A stretch of DNA of 64,000 nt from Asparagopsis taxiformis (lineage: Eukaryota; Rhodophyta; Florideophyceae; Bonnemaisoniales; Bonnemaisoniaceae), in the NCBI GenBank assembly GCA_030407315.1, contig JALQPE010002288.1, forward strand, positions 1 through 64,000. The letters are read 5' to 3'. The notes beneath the pieces are model-generated. The model saw only the letters and a list, made by a program, of their open reading frames with translations. It was not told the DNA's origin and ran no database searches. Positions 37,904-48,484 of this stretch are shown here, in pieces. How positions within the stretch are numbered: position 1 is the stretch's first letter; the number at the start of each line of letters is the position of its first letter. The position numbers and the translations under genes are program-made.

Positions 37904-40900
37904 CTACTTCTCTGCAGTCCAGTAGCGCGATCCATAGTCAACGAATATCTCTTCCCCAGCTCGAACATCTACTACAACCTGCGCTAGGATGAGATCAGGT
38001 TTTGCTACTGCATACTTGAAGCCGCAAGTAGGATTGACGTCTTTGTGAACTCGGAACTCTGCATTTTTTCTGCGTTGCACATTTGCAACTCTCTCCATTC
38101 CGTCAATGGTCCTACTGTCGTTGAGGTAGCTGCAGACATTGTATTCCGCTGGTACAAGATATATCTTGTCTACCGGTGCTTCTTCTCCGATGACACTGGT
38201 CTCCATCTCCATGTTGAAGTTTTGGAATCTTTCACCAGTACAACCGAACCCGTCCGGTCCGTACAAGCGACTACGTTGCGGTTCATTCTCCCCAATCTTC
38301 CCGTATAAAATTGTCCCATTATACCATCCAACAACAGAGCCCCTCTCTAAATCTTCTGCGGCAAAAACCCCCAATCCTCCCTCTCGAACTGTCGATGCAG
38401 CAACAATAACGTTGTGAAAGGAGGCATCTACTGCAAGCATCATCTCAGGGTCAACGGAGAAAACCTTGCCTAAATCTTCTACGCCCCATTCATTCATTGG
38501 GACTTCGGCAAGTCTTCGGAGCATGCTTTGATCCCGCGCAACAGAGGAGACAAATCGCAACATATGCAGTGGTAGTGAAGATACCGACGGGAATCCATCA
38601 GGCGCATCACTTCGATGTCGAAGTCTTTCACTTCCTACATTGCTCCTTATCGAGTAATTCCATTCTTTGTTAGCGAGAATACTCGATATGTCATTTTTGG
38701 TTGCCTCCCCAAAAACTCCATCTCGACCTTGCCTAACAAAGCAATCCAGCAACAACGGCTGAGCTGATCCATGGCATGTGGCGTCTTTTTCACATCCAAT
38801 AAACTTGCGATACAGACCATCTCTCATTGTCATGCAAGCTATTGCAGTAGAATACGTTCCGGAGAATAGATCTACCACAATGTCTCCTGGCTTTGAAAAC
38901 CTTGAAATAAGCTCTCGAAGTATGGACAGAGGCTTCTGCTCCGCACGTAGCCTTTTGTCTTCGAAGTTCAATGACTCACCAGGTCCGAGCTTTGGGCAGT
39001 TGTCGATTGCGTTCACGTACCCTGGATGTCGTGAAAGGTCACGGTTATGCAAAGAATAATCAACCATTTCAAACGCGGCAGCTCCCATCCCACGTTTGAA
39101 ACTATGCACAACAAACTCGTGAATGTTGTGTAATGAACACGATTTGTTCATTGGGTTTTGGATGAATACGTAGGGACGACGGCTTAGAATGAGAGGAACA
39201 TCGTCTGTACGCATGGATTGTTCCCCGCTTTCTGCATTTTGAAGAGCTTCTCCCCACCCAACCAACTGTTTGATACTGGAAAATATCAGGGCATGTCCTC
39301 CAGGGCGCAGCATTCGAGAAATGTCCTTTCCAGTACGAAACATTTGTGCGCTATTGATGTCAGCATAGTCTGAATTGGTCTTGCCTTTCTCCCTCCGCGT
39401 GTTGAAGGGTGGATCGGTGAGCACAAGTTGTGCTTGTCCATCAATAGTATTCCCTGAAAGCATGCCAATGGAATCAGTGTTAACCTGGTGCACTAACCTC
39501 GAGGCTGTACAGTTGTAAGCCACGCAAAATCTCTTCATGACCTTTTTCAATTGCACAATATGATCCGGTACCCCCTCTTCCTCACCCACTGCCTCCGCTG
39601 ACGGTGTATCCTCCGCAACATCTTGCATAACCGTGTCCATTGCGGACGAAGCCCTCCCATCCATGCTGGATGTATACTGGGATCCAGAGTCATTGGTAGG
39701 TTTCCTTCCACCTGTACCTAAACGGCGAGTGCTGTGCTGCATTGATTCATTCGACTCAAGACGATCTCTTTCTCGAGAAAGAGATCTGGATGCTGCGTTG
39801 CGCTGTTCAGTCTCGTAGAGAATTTTCAAGTCGGAGACATCAACTGGCTTCACACGCATTTCACGGTTCCAGTTCTTCCATACCTTGAGTCTTTCGTGAC
39901 CATCCAATGCGATGGATTGTTCTATTTTTGCTTCGATGAAGGCGTTCAATCCGAACCGGTCAGGGTGATGGAAAAATTTAGTGCGCAGCCCTTCCATCTG
40001 GTTCGTACTTGATCCGAATACATCAATGCCTATCATACAGTCATACACAGACACTAGTACGGCTTCTGTCAAAGACCTCAACCTTGCATCAACAGAGATA
40101 TCCAAAGTGCCTGGATAACCTGCATTCTCGCGGAGTTTCACTACCGGGGACGGAAGCAGAAGATCTGAGTAGTGGTCAGGATGTGCCCACCCGTCAGTAC
40201 GATTAGCAAGACAGATGAATTGGAATTTCTCAGAGTCGAAAACCATGTATGGGCGACACATCATGTAGGCGCTTTCGAAGCCCAGAATCATCGCTGTTGT
40301 ATCCCAGGCAGACATGACCCTTTCCAAAACGACACCCACAGACTCTCCGTTTGCTCTTGTGCGCTGGAAAGGGGCGAATGTAGAAGTCTCTGTATCCCTC
40401 CCAGTTCTACGACGCTTCCTACCCCGGCGAATGGGTGCATTTCTGCGTCTAGTGAGGGCAATGTGCACAAATGAAATCATAAACATCAGCCTTCCAAATA
40501 CTTTGTCTTCTTCTGTTAATGTTCTACCCTGTGCACTTCTTCCAGAACGAAAATACTCACAGGTGAGGACTTCGCGACACAATGGAGAAGCAATTTCACC
40601 ACTTGTAGACATCCCAAACAACTGCTCGCCGACTGATGCTCTTTTCTCGAGAGATGTGGGAAACTCCTTCATCGCAAAATTATTCTGAACTTCCACCGGC
40701 CTTCCCCATACAATACAGAACAACTGCCACAGACAGCGAACCATTTTGGGATTGGGTTCTTCTATGCGACTGTAGGGGCGAAGCACACGAAGAATTGACA
40801 AGCAACTCTCGTACTGTGGCTGCCTCAGCACAATTTCTGCCAAATCTTCGCGCTGAGATCCCACGGCGAGCCATCGCCTAATGGATGGCATATTCACGTC

Positions 40901-41413
40901 GCGAATTGTAACCATGCTTGAGCTTCCTTGTTTTTCACCTGCGTTTCGCTCCCAGTACCCATCTCTAAGATCCAAAGTAAGATTCAGGTACTCAATGAAA
41001 GTCATCCTCTTCTGCCTGGATGCCATATCGTTCGCGTTTGATGCTTTCACACTATCTAGAAGGAAAGCAGCACTTGTAATCGGAGATATGTCGACTTCTT
41101 CTTCAATCATAGGAACAGTGAAATCACGCGGAAGCTCACCGTTCTCTATGAGCTTGATTACAGCTTTCGAACGATGCGCACCATCCAGCACCTCTACCTC
41201 ACCGGCAATGATCCGACCGGTAATTGGGTTGTTGTCATTGTAGCCGTAAACCTGAATGCTCTCGGCAATAACATCAACGTGCCTGTAGTCGATTTCTCGA
41301 ATCTCGACATATCTTTTGATCTTGAATGGGTCGATGTGCAATAGCCCATTGCGCCGCTCACCATGAAGGGGACGCCCAGAGGTGCTCGCTGGATTTCTCT
41401 TCTCAGAGGCCAT
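37904..41413 (-). CDS. ParB/Srx-like domain + beta-class DNA adenine methyltransferase + SET domain fusion, second copy
   Basis: The protein has 1169 residues from ATG 41413 and is collinear with the 13828-17295 product but clearly diverged. The ParB/Srx-like domain has VLDGAHRSKAV (DGAHR 77-81). The methyltransferase has TDPPFNTRRE (DPPF 667-670), a MLRPGGHALIF segment (about 700) and the SAM motif DLFSGTYSTAIA (from 848). The SET domain (about 1000-1169) has GGLGVFAAEDL, GWYNGT, YLNDSRTIDG (Ser where the other copy has Cys) and the end FVDYGSRYW. No frame breaks are seen. The strongest conservation covers the catalytic motifs and the stretch around NPMNKSCSLHNIHEFVVHS, as expected for selection on function. 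It is divergent from gene A1 (731 bases between starts) and convergent with the truncated oxygenase gene. Confidence 0.82.
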   Translation of the reverse strand: MASEKRNPASTSGRPLHGERRNGLLHIDPFKIKRYVEIREIDYRHVDVIAESIQVYGYNDNNPITGRIIAGEVEVLDGAHRSKAVIKLIENGELPRDFTVPMIEEEVDISPITSAAFLLDSVKASNANDMASRQKRMTFIEYLNLTLDLRDGYWERNAGEKQGSSSMVTIRDVNMPSIRRWLAVGSQREDLAEIVLRQPQYESCLSILRVLRPYSRIEEPNPKMVRCLWQLFCIVWGRPVEVQNNFAMKEFPTSLEKRASVGEQLFGMSTSGEIASPLCREVLTCEYFRSGRSAQGRTLTEEDKVFGRLMFMISFVHIALTRRRNAPIRRGRKRRRTGRDTETSTFAPFQRTRANGESVGVVLERVMSAWDTTAMILGFESAYMMCRPYMVFDSEKFQFICLANRTDGWAHPDHYSDLLLPSPVVKLRENAGYPGTLDISVDARLRSLTEAVLVSVYDCMIGIDVFGSSTNQMEGLRTKFFHHPDRFGLNAFIEAKIEQSIALDGHERLKVWKNWNREMRVKPVDVSDLKILYETEQRNAASRSLSRERDRLESNESMQHSTRRLGTGGRKPTNDSGSQYTSSMDGRASSAMDTVMQDVAEDTPSAEAVGEEEGVPDHIVQLKKVMKRFCVAYNCTASRLVHQVNTDSIGMLSGNTIDGQAQLVLTDPPFNTRREKGKTNSDYADINSAQMFRTGKDISRMLRPGGHALIFSSIKQLVGWGEALQNAESGEQSMRTDDVPLILSRRPYVFIQNPMNKSCSLHNIHEFVVHSFKRGMGAAAFEMVDYSLHNRDLSRHPGYVNAIDNCPKLGPGESLNFEDKRLRAEQKPLSILRELISRFSKPGDIVVDLFSGTYSTAIACMTMRDGLYRKFIGCEKDATCHGSAQPLLLDCFVRQGRDGVFGEATKNDISSILANKEWNYSIRSNVGSERLRHRSDAPDGFPSVSSLPLHMLRFVSSVARDQSMLRRLAEVPMNEWGVEDLGKVFSVDPEMMLAVDASFHNVIVAASTVREGGLGVFAAEDLERGSVVGWYNGTILYGKIGENEPQRSRLYGPDGFGCTGERFQNFNMEMETSVIGEEAPVDKIYLVPAEYNVCSYLNDSRTIDGMERVANVQRRKNAEFRVHKDVNPTCGFKYAVAKPDLILAQVVVDVRAGEEIFVDYGSRYWTAEK

Positions 41414-42144
41414 CGAGAAATAGATTCTTCACCTCAATCAGCCACCAGCAGAAAACAATCTTCTCTCCTACCTGCCGTTAAAAACCTTCGGCAATAATCT
41501 TGATAAACCTTAAATGCACAGTTAAAGAGTTAACCTGAATATGTTCAGGTATACTTTGGCTAGGTAGGGTACTTAATGAGGAATAATTAGGTTCTTCGGC
41601 GGCCTTTCAATACAATTATTTCGCCAACGGACATTTCCATTTTTGTTTTGAATTTGAAGTCCCCTCGAGAGATTGAATTTGAAATCTGCCATCGGAGATT
41701 TCAAAACCAACCTCTTGAGAGGACTTCATCTTCTGTTCGAACTTGTAGACTCGTTCTTACAACCAGTATATAAATATACACATTGATTTCACTGCATCAT
41801 TCTCGATCCCTGCGTCTGTTTATACATACACGTCTAGGTTCCGTTATATTGCCAAAGCGAAGAATACAACCAATCTACTGGTAATGGCTTCGAGCAGCTC
41901 GGAATAAGATATTTATTATATGGTGATGAATGTTCAAGAGAGATGATCATCACGATGTTGGTCTCCCATGTCGCTTGGGACAGTTGTTAGTAATTTATAA
42001 CCGTTACGAGTTATGCAAGTATAAAAATAGTAACCTACCAATTTTCTCTCTATCATTCCACACGGATACAAGCTGTACAGTTTCGTCATCTTTCCTGTTT
42101 CCTCAGTCGATACCTCTTCCATTCTTTTCCTGGGAATACCCATT
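41414..42144. promoter_or_regulatory. divergent intergenic region between ParB-methyltransferase-SET and gene A1
   Basis: Two genes start outwards from this gap, so both promoters should be here. Apart from the foldback at 41656-41727, it is AT-rich, with TATA-like runs near 41768-41783 (AGTATATAAATATAC). No gene is seen. Confidence 0.4.
41656..41727. repeat. foldback (inverted repeat) about 72 bases
   Basis: The left arm starts GAAGTCCCCTCGAGAG and the right arm ends CTCTTGAGAGGACTTC. An inner stem GAAATCTgccatcgGAGATTTC lies between. Pairing is imperfect in the middle. Confidence 0.65.
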
Positions 42145-43533
42145 ATGCAAGACCCAACAGTCTTTGTCTCCGAAGGATCAGTCATTGAAGTAGAATGGAG
42201 TTTACGAACGAGAGGAAGGAAACAGAAAAAGGTTTGGTGGGGCGCCAAAGTTTTGAGTACTGCCAAGCCGGACGCGTCCGGAGAACATCGTTTGACTGGA
42301 AACTTGTTTGTTACGCTGCAATATCAATCTGAACACGGTTTCGACCAGTCAGTCTCTACAGCAAAATTATTCAAGAACAATTCGCTGCTGGACATTGACT
42401 CTGGAAACATGCTACGTTGGAGGTTTGGAGAGCAACTAGCACTAGAGCAGACGATCTCGTCTGCGGGTGAAGACAGTTTCCATAAAAAAGACTGCAAACA
42501 AAACTTGTTGAGTCGATCCAAGTCCGAGCCGCGCTTAGTTTGCGATGAGAGTCCTCCTGGTCCTAACATCAATGAGGACATATCCAAGCTGTTTCAAAAG
42601 GTATCCTACCTCGAAAGGCAGATTCTCAACTGTCGCGGTTCATCAAGCGCTACTGGACCCATCTTCGGAAACATTGTGTGCGACTACCTGTTCCAGAGAG
42701 TTGGCTTAAAACTGGACAAACCCCTGTCCTCCAAAATCACGAAGTCTGAAACAGGCCGGGAAGTGAGCTCCTTGGTGCAAGACTATGTGACGGCAAGAGC
42801 GGATTGCTCGCTTGAACAGTTTTTACAACTTTCCAGGCTATGCGAAGAGAAGAACAACCCAAACACAATTTTCCTGCCGAGCGTCGAGGCGGTTCGAATT
42901 TCAACTGGGAGAGATAAAGAGCTATCGATCCACTTTGGAACATACTATGACCTCTGCAATACTTTAGCTCCTTCCATGTCTACATGCACGAACTCTACTA
43001 TCCTCAAGTGGAAGAAAACACGACACGATTCTGGGTCTTCTGTCATTAGAGTTTTGGGAACTCTAGCAGACAGTGCTTCAGAAGATTCTATTCCATCTAC
43101 AAAGGCTGTTCTTGTTGGTTCCTCTTTATACAGGAGATCTGAAAACATGAGTAGTACTGTCGTTCTTACTCGAGAATCTGATGAATACGACTATGTCAAT
43201 TGCAGCTATTCGTATCCTTTGGAAGCTCGCTTCCTCTCAAGTCGAGAAATGCAGGAGAACTTTGAGCTGCCGGACAGCAAAAATTTCAAACTGGCCAACT
43301 CGTTCTCACTGACCTGGAAACCTGTTCAAGGCCCTCGTCCATATGGAACTTTCGAGCGCGTTCTCAAGAATGTTGTGTTGGGAACTGCATGCTTGAACCT
43401 CCCAGCATGCATTTTCAGTGGACACACCATCTGCAGCGAGCTAGACACAATTGGACATGACGTTATCGTTGGACAGAATAGTTCCCCTGTCGATGCACCT
43501 CATCCTACCGTACACGATGTCGCCTCCGAGTAA
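42145..43533 (+). CDS. gene A1: unknown element protein with Tudor/agenet-like N-terminus
   Basis: The protein has 462 residues from ATG 42145. Residues 10-70 read VIEVEWSLRTRG...KKVWWGAKVLS (Trp31, Trp32), then a VTLQYQ strand; the small beta-barrel pattern and the WW-x-A-x-V motif suggest a Tudor or agenet-like reader of methylated lysine or arginine. The rest has no motif I know. A paralogue, A2, lies at 60121-61491 and matches at the N-terminus (VWWKAKV) and C-terminus (FNMTW..., LNLPYMTF against FSLTW..., LNLPACIF). It is convergent with gene B1, and A2 is likewise convergent with B2. A repeated gene pair in the same layout implies that the two work together. The function is unknown. Confidence 0.6.
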   Translation: MQDPTVFVSEGSVIEVEWSLRTRGRKQKKVWWGAKVLSTAKPDASGEHRLTGNLFVTLQYQSEHGFDQSVSTAKLFKNNSLLDIDSGNMLRWRFGEQLALEQTISSAGEDSFHKKDCKQNLLSRSKSEPRLVCDESPPGPNINEDISKLFQKVSYLERQILNCRGSSSATGPIFGNIVCDYLFQRVGLKLDKPLSSKITKSETGREVSSLVQDYVTARADCSLEQFLQLSRLCEEKNNPNTIFLPSVEAVRISTGRDKELSIHFGTYYDLCNTLAPSMSTCTNSTILKWKKTRHDSGSSVIRVLGTLADSASEDSIPSTKAVLVGSSLYRRSENMSSTVVLTRESDEYDYVNCSYSYPLEARFLSSREMQENFELPDSKNFKLANSFSLTWKPVQGPRPYGTFERVLKNVVLGTACLNLPACIFSGHTICSELDTIGHDVIVGQNSSPVDAPHPTVHDVASE

Positions 43534-44140
43534 AACGTTTTCTATCTTTTCTAGATGGGTCTACAAGACTGTTCAGAGTTAGTCAACCTCGATTAAGTCG
43601 ATGGTATCCATCGATACATGCTCCGTATCTTTCTGGCCTGTTCCTTCGTCCAGGGACTGTCTGCATTCTGTAACAATGATTGCCCTCCACTTGGCAAAAT
43701 ATCCCTGAAAATAATACCGGGTATTATTCTTAGGTTTCGTCCAGGGATCGCCTGTAGTCGGTACGAATGATTGCCCTCCACTTGGCAAAATATTCCTCAA
43801 AATAATATCCGGTATTATTTTCCGCACTACTCTGCCAGGTGGAGCTACGGCATTGGATGGGACTGCACAGGCCCCGAAGCTACTAGAGGCGTACTCAATG
43901 ACAGGGTAAAACTCTTAACCGTAGTAGACATGACGCTTTCTAGTCGCAGAGTGAGCTGAAAAATAAGAACGATAGCTATTGTTTCCAGTACACCATGTAG
44001 TACGTAGCATGCTAGGGTGCACCTTTTCCACTCATATCCTACACAGTTTCATATCTAAAGGTTTCTATTTCTCCTCAGTCTGCCTCGTCGTAATTATTTT
44101 ACTTCAAAGGTTATGAAACTTTACTTATCCGCTTCCATTA
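43534..44140. other. gap between convergent A1 and B1 with duplicated palindrome
   Basis: This 600-base gap between the two 3' ends contains the duplicated segment described separately. The remainder shows nothing coding. The palindrome may act as a two-way terminator or as a protein-binding site. Confidence 0.45.
43677..43826. repeat. duplicated segment carrying AATAATACC-G-GGTATTATT palindromes
   Basis: A segment beginning GATTGCCCTCCACTTGGC occurs twice, about 91 bases apart. Each copy leads into a palindrome: AATAATACCGGGTATTATT at 43710-43728 and AATAATATCCGGTATTATT at 43801-43819. The first has the same core and flanks as the palindrome at 37695-37721. Confidence 0.85.
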
Positions 44141-45505
44141 TCAATCTTCCTCATCAAGGAAAACTTCAACGTAGCTTTCACTCCCATCTTCTTCATTTCC
44201 ATGTCCGCTATCCTCCTCAAACGCGGTACTACGCTGTTCCAAGTGTTGTTCATCGAATTTTTCGTTAGTAATTGTCAGTACATCTTCGCAGAGATGCCTC
44301 TTACAGATTCGGTCACTCGGCAACATCGGCTTTCCTAATTGTTTGAGCTCGTCTTGTACACTTTCTTCGAAGGTCTGACCTGATTGTACCTTGAAAATTC
44401 CTAGAATCCCGGAAGCGATTGCATAGACAAATCTGAGTGAATTGCAGGAACGTCGCAGGAAAACCATTCTACTCGTGCATTGAAGGAAAGAAATTGCAGT
44501 GTTCAGGGCTACCTCCAGGATATTGATTCTCCTTCGAATCATCCTTTTGGCCACACATCCCGATATCTCGACTTCGTACTGAATGATGACAACCATCTCT
44601 TTCCGCTCAGCGATGAATTGTATCAAGATCTCGGAATTCTTGTCATCCACAACTTTCCGTTCCCCAGGCCTTAGATTTTCGTTGGTCACACGGGTATCGG
44701 GGATAACATCCATATCTCGAATGAGATCGTGAGTTGGAAACTCGAAAGTGATAGAGGCGTCCGTTTCCAAGACTAGAGCGAACCCCAGTTCGACAAGGAA
44801 TCGATGGCGCACCTGCTCTCTAGACTTGTTCAGGAAACCGAGCACCTTTGTCAGCGCAACTTTCGTAACAGCCAAAGATATTTCACGCTTGCTCAACTGT
44901 CCACCATTTCCATCTGTTTTCCTCCGCTTCCTAGCCCCTCCGTCAATGCTTCCTGCAGGCTGGTTTCGGCCATCGCCAGTGGCACCATAAACAACTTCTT
45001 CGATTATTTTGTCCGGAATGTACTTGTTCTCCTTCCAGACGTTGAACGCATTCGAATCGCGTCCAGAGCTCGAGCCTTCCACTGTACGGCCTGTACCCGA
45101 CTTTTCCTTCTGAATGTTCCGCAGGGGAGACATCACCACTTGGAATCGAAGCTCGATGTTGTTCTTCCCGGTGTTGGATTGGAACACATCCCTCTTGTCA
45201 TTGCTCTGCTTCGCAAACATCATTGCAGAGAGCAACCTGCAACCACGGAGGTCGTAGATTCCTTGGTTGGTGTAAATTGTCGCCCCAGCATCAATATTGT
45301 CGACCAGCAAAGGTACAACAGTTCCAAATACTGCACACAGAAAATTATAACAAAACGATAGTTCTGCTGACTGCGAGATGCGCAAACGGTCCCTGTCCTT
45401 GTCAGTCATCCCCTTCTTCGAATTGCCCTGACTCTGCTGTAATAAACCATCACAGATGTCTTTCACACCCTGTAATTCCGTTACTATAAACTCGACGCGA
45501 CTCAT
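44141..45505 (-). CDS. gene B1: unknown element protein
   Basis: The protein has 454 residues from ATG 45505. I do not recognise a family. It is largely helical in appearance, with a basic patch near residue 200 (GGARKRRKTDG, a likely nuclear signal) and an acidic C-terminus. It shares a divergent core with B2 (62085-63860): FLNKSREQVRHRFLVELGFA against FLRKARDRSKCQFFEDIGFL, ITFEFPTHDL against IELKFPEECI, and RINILEVALNTAISFLQ against TVNIMEVAFNFLVAYVQ. Both copies are tail-to-tail with an A gene. The open frame and conserved blocks despite strong divergence indicate a real gene. Confidence 0.6.
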   Translation of the reverse strand: MSRVEFIVTELQGVKDICDGLLQQSQGNSKKGMTDKDRDRLRISQSAELSFCYNFLCAVFGTVVPLLVDNIDAGATIYTNQGIYDLRGCRLLSAMMFAKQSNDKRDVFQSNTGKNNIELRFQVVMSPLRNIQKEKSGTGRTVEGSSSGRDSNAFNVWKENKYIPDKIIEEVVYGATGDGRNQPAGSIDGGARKRRKTDGNGGQLSKREISLAVTKVALTKVLGFLNKSREQVRHRFLVELGFALVLETDASITFEFPTHDLIRDMDVIPDTRVTNENLRPGERKVVDDKNSEILIQFIAERKEMVVIIQYEVEISGCVAKRMIRRRINILEVALNTAISFLQCTSRMVFLRRSCNSLRFVYAIASGILGIFKVQSGQTFEESVQDELKQLGKPMLPSDRICKRHLCEDVLTITNEKFDEQHLEQRSTAFEEDSGHGNEEDGSESYVEVFLDEED

Positions 45506-46760
45506 CAGCTTTTCGATTTGCTGGCGTTGGGCACTAGGAAGGCACGAAATGCACTGAGAACAGTGAAACAGTGTTTTATTGTGTCACCAAACACTGTTCA
45601 TGGAACAAGAAGAGTACTGTCCGGAGAACAGTATATTTAAAACCGAGAACAGTATGGACAATTCATAGAACGGTATTTCAAACATGAGAACGATGAAGAA
45701 CGTTCCTGAGAACACTGTATTAGACTTCCAGGAAGCAATCTTACTGTTCTGGGAACACTATGTTGACATTCTGGGACAGTAATCATTGTTCTGGGAACAG
45801 CGTGGTGGAGTACCCAGAACAGCTTCGAATACTCCAGGAACTATACAAACAACACCAAATGAACGGTGTAGACTGACATAATATCGGAACTGCAAACAAT
45901 ACAAACCGTTCTTTGGAGCAATGTAGTGAGAGGAGGAAAACGGAACATAGCGTTCGCTGAACAGTGAATTTGGAAGCAGGAACGACAAGGACTGTTCTAG
46001 GAGTACAGACATGGAACGCGACAAAACAGTAAAGACAGTCCCTGAAGTGATATAGATGGAGACTGGGATCACCGAAGATTGATCCGGAGCCAGTATGCAT
46101 AGAAACCAGGAACACTGTTGGAAGTCCTGGGAACAATGAATCCAACGAACAAGGACACCATGTACTGTCCTGGGAAGAGCAAAAAAGGCGGCCTGGATCA
46201 TCACAGCCTGTTCTTGGAATACTAAAGTAGGAACATGGAGACGATGAGGGATGTTCCAGGAACAGTGAACATCGAAACGGGGAACAGTAGAGAGCGTTCT
46301 GCGAATAGTGAAAGGAACGCGACAAAACAGTAAAGACAGTCCCTGAATTGATATAGATGGAGACTGGGATCACCGAAGATTGATCCGGAGCCAGTATGCA
46401 TAGAAACCAGGAACAATGTTGGAAGTCCTGGGAACAATGAATCCAACGAACAAGGACACCATGTACTGTCCTGGGAAGAGCAAAAAAGGCGGCCTGGATC
46501 ATCACAGCCTGTTCTTGGAATACTAAAGTAGGAACATGGAGACGATGAGGGATGTTCCAGGAACAGTGAACATCGAAACGGGGAACAGTAGAGAGCGTTC
46601 TGCGAATAGTGAAAGTTCAATTCATGAACAGTATATACCGTTCTAGGAACAATGCGATTCGAAAACAGGAACGTCATAAATTGTTCTGGGATCACTATAA
46701 CTAAAAGACATGGATGCTGTACACCGTTCTAGGAGCTCTAAATTACCGAACCAGAAATAC
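45506..46760. repeat. region dense in GAACA/TGTTC motifs in both orientations
   Basis: Upstream of B1, the words GAACAGT, ACTGTTC and TGTTCNNNGAACA (for example TGTTCTGGGAACA near 45748 and 45790) recur every 20-50 bases over 1.2 kb. Minus-strand open frames here (to 240 codons) are composed of the repeats and are not genes. The layout resembles subterminal transposase-binding repeats such as those of CACTA elements. Confidence 0.75.
46014..46614. repeat. 301-bp direct tandem duplication
   Basis: The segment starting GGAACGCGACAAAACAG at about 46014 recurs 301 bases later with only a few differences (for example CCTGAAGTGA against CCTGAATTGA). It lies inside the GAACA-rich region and accounts for the mirrored long minus-strand open frames. 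Confidence 0.9.
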
Positions 46761-48355
46761 CATAACGGTGTAAATTGAAACCTAATTTTCAAACCAGAAA
46801 TGCCATAATGTGCTCCGGGAACACTAGATTTTGGGATGTATTGAAGACAGATATGGTAAAGTAGTGTAGGTGTGAAGGCAACAGATGCTCTGAAGCAATA
46901 TTTATTTGGAAGGAAAGGACAGAGCTATATTAACGATAATGAAGATTGATAGATGCATCACCAAAACAGTATCCGGCTCGTGGTATTTGAATTTTGAGAT
47001 GGAGGAGTGTGATTGATGTACAGACTGTGCAAAGAAAGAAGAAATGTACAAGGAAAGAAAAAGAAGTGGTAAGCCCGGGCAATGATAGTGTAGAGTGATA
47101 TCAGAAAACACCGGTTGCACAACCTGGGTAATGATAACGGAGAGTGATTTCAGGAAACACCGGTTGCACAACCACTGGCAGGATTATGAGCGGTTGAAAA
47201 TGGTGAGTACAAACCAACGAAACATGGTGACTTGAAGGGTGCGAGATAGTTTGAAAGTAGTGCTGTCTCCATTGTCGAAGAAGGCCATTCGGAGTTGGGA
47301 TAAATGTGAGTCGGCAAAATCATACAATGACGAAGATGATACGTGAAGTAGACAATAGATGAGCAAAATGAACCTTCCAAGAAGCGTGGAAAAGGTATGA
47401 GGTGTTCGGAACGATAGTGAAGAAGCGTGCAACAGGGATGAGGTGTTCGGAACGATAGTGTGAGAAAATTGCATGAGCGAGATTTTCCTGGAGAGATGTT
47501 ATTGAGTTCTCTCTGTATTTATATGAGGCAAGGAGTGGGAGATCGTCTAGGAGCATAATTGGCAACTTGCGGCTGGTGTCAGGAGTAGAGAAAAACCTAG
47601 GTTCGTGGGCTGAGTGATTTGGCAAGCTTGTTGGTCACTGGCCCGGAAGACACAATGTGAATTGCGACGTACTACTTGCCAGCGGATAGTATCGCTTGCC
47701 AAGTCACAGCTGTGAACGGCGGAAATCAATCATATGTCAATGTATTTGAGCAGACTGGCCTGGCAATACAATCATGGTTGAATATTAAAAATAGAATCAT
47801 CGTAGAAAGGACGAAATAACCACTCTGACGCCCTGTTGAAGCAATGACCTGGCACAGTCTGGGAACATTAATGCCAAGTGATTTAGAAGTTTGTGATGAC
47901 GGCTAGAGATACGCCTTGGGAGGTGTGATGTGGCCCGTAAGAGGTATTGTGTGAAAACCCAGGACGGAGGATGTCATCGGTTGGAGAACCTCTGACAGGC
48001 ATGTGTGTTTGTCGGTATAATGATGGGTATGCACAGTAGTGGAACATGAGATGGAGGGCAGCAGGTGTTGAAGAGACCATGGGTTGCACAACCACTGACA
48101 GCCGAGGGCAGTGATTTAGCGGAAATGTAGCATTGAACTGGAGAGGGAAAGCCGCAGACGTCGGAGGCTGTCCTTCTGAAGTGCACTTGCATTTCATGAA
48201 ATGCATGAAAGGAAGAAAGCTGCATGCAGCAGAAAGCTGCAGCTTTCACGCGAGAATAGAAGAGCGGCAAAATGTGGAAGGACTGCCTAATGTAACCAAA
48301 TTATTGTAATAGAACAATGGCAGTTGTTTCGAAAACAGTGACGAACACACACAAG
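46761..48355. other. non-coding, probable left end region of block 5
   Basis: There is no credible gene over 1.6 kb. GGTTGCACAACC words occur near 47110, 47161 and 48082, the same word as in the arrays at 52.6-53.4 kb and at 59921. Short duplications occur (GAGGTGTTCGGAACGATAGTG twice, near 47400 and 47440). I see no gene or RNA. Confidence 0.45.
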
Positions 48356-48441
48356 CAGAAACAGGTTTTGAAACCGGTGACAGTGAAGGAGAAACAGGTT
48401 TCGAAACCGGTGACAATGAAACAGGTTTCGAAACCGGTGAC
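48356..48441. repeat. three copies of ACAGGTTTCGAAACCGGTGA
   Basis: Copies start near 48361, 48393 and 48421 (the first with one base changed). Each contains the perfect palindrome GGTTTCGAAACC followed by GGTGAC. The reverse complement of its right half, GTCACCGGTTTC, is the repeated word of the 58.7-59.9 kb array. Confidence 0.85.
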
Positions 48442-48484
48442 TGCCGAAAGGAATTGTATATTTCGGGTTGTGGATCAGTACAGT

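Noticed and set aside
45783..46505. 240-codon minus-strand frame rich in Ser, Phe and Cys
   Set aside because: It lies in the GAACA-motif region and is explained by the 301-bp duplication; the same peptide appears twice because the DNA is duplicated.
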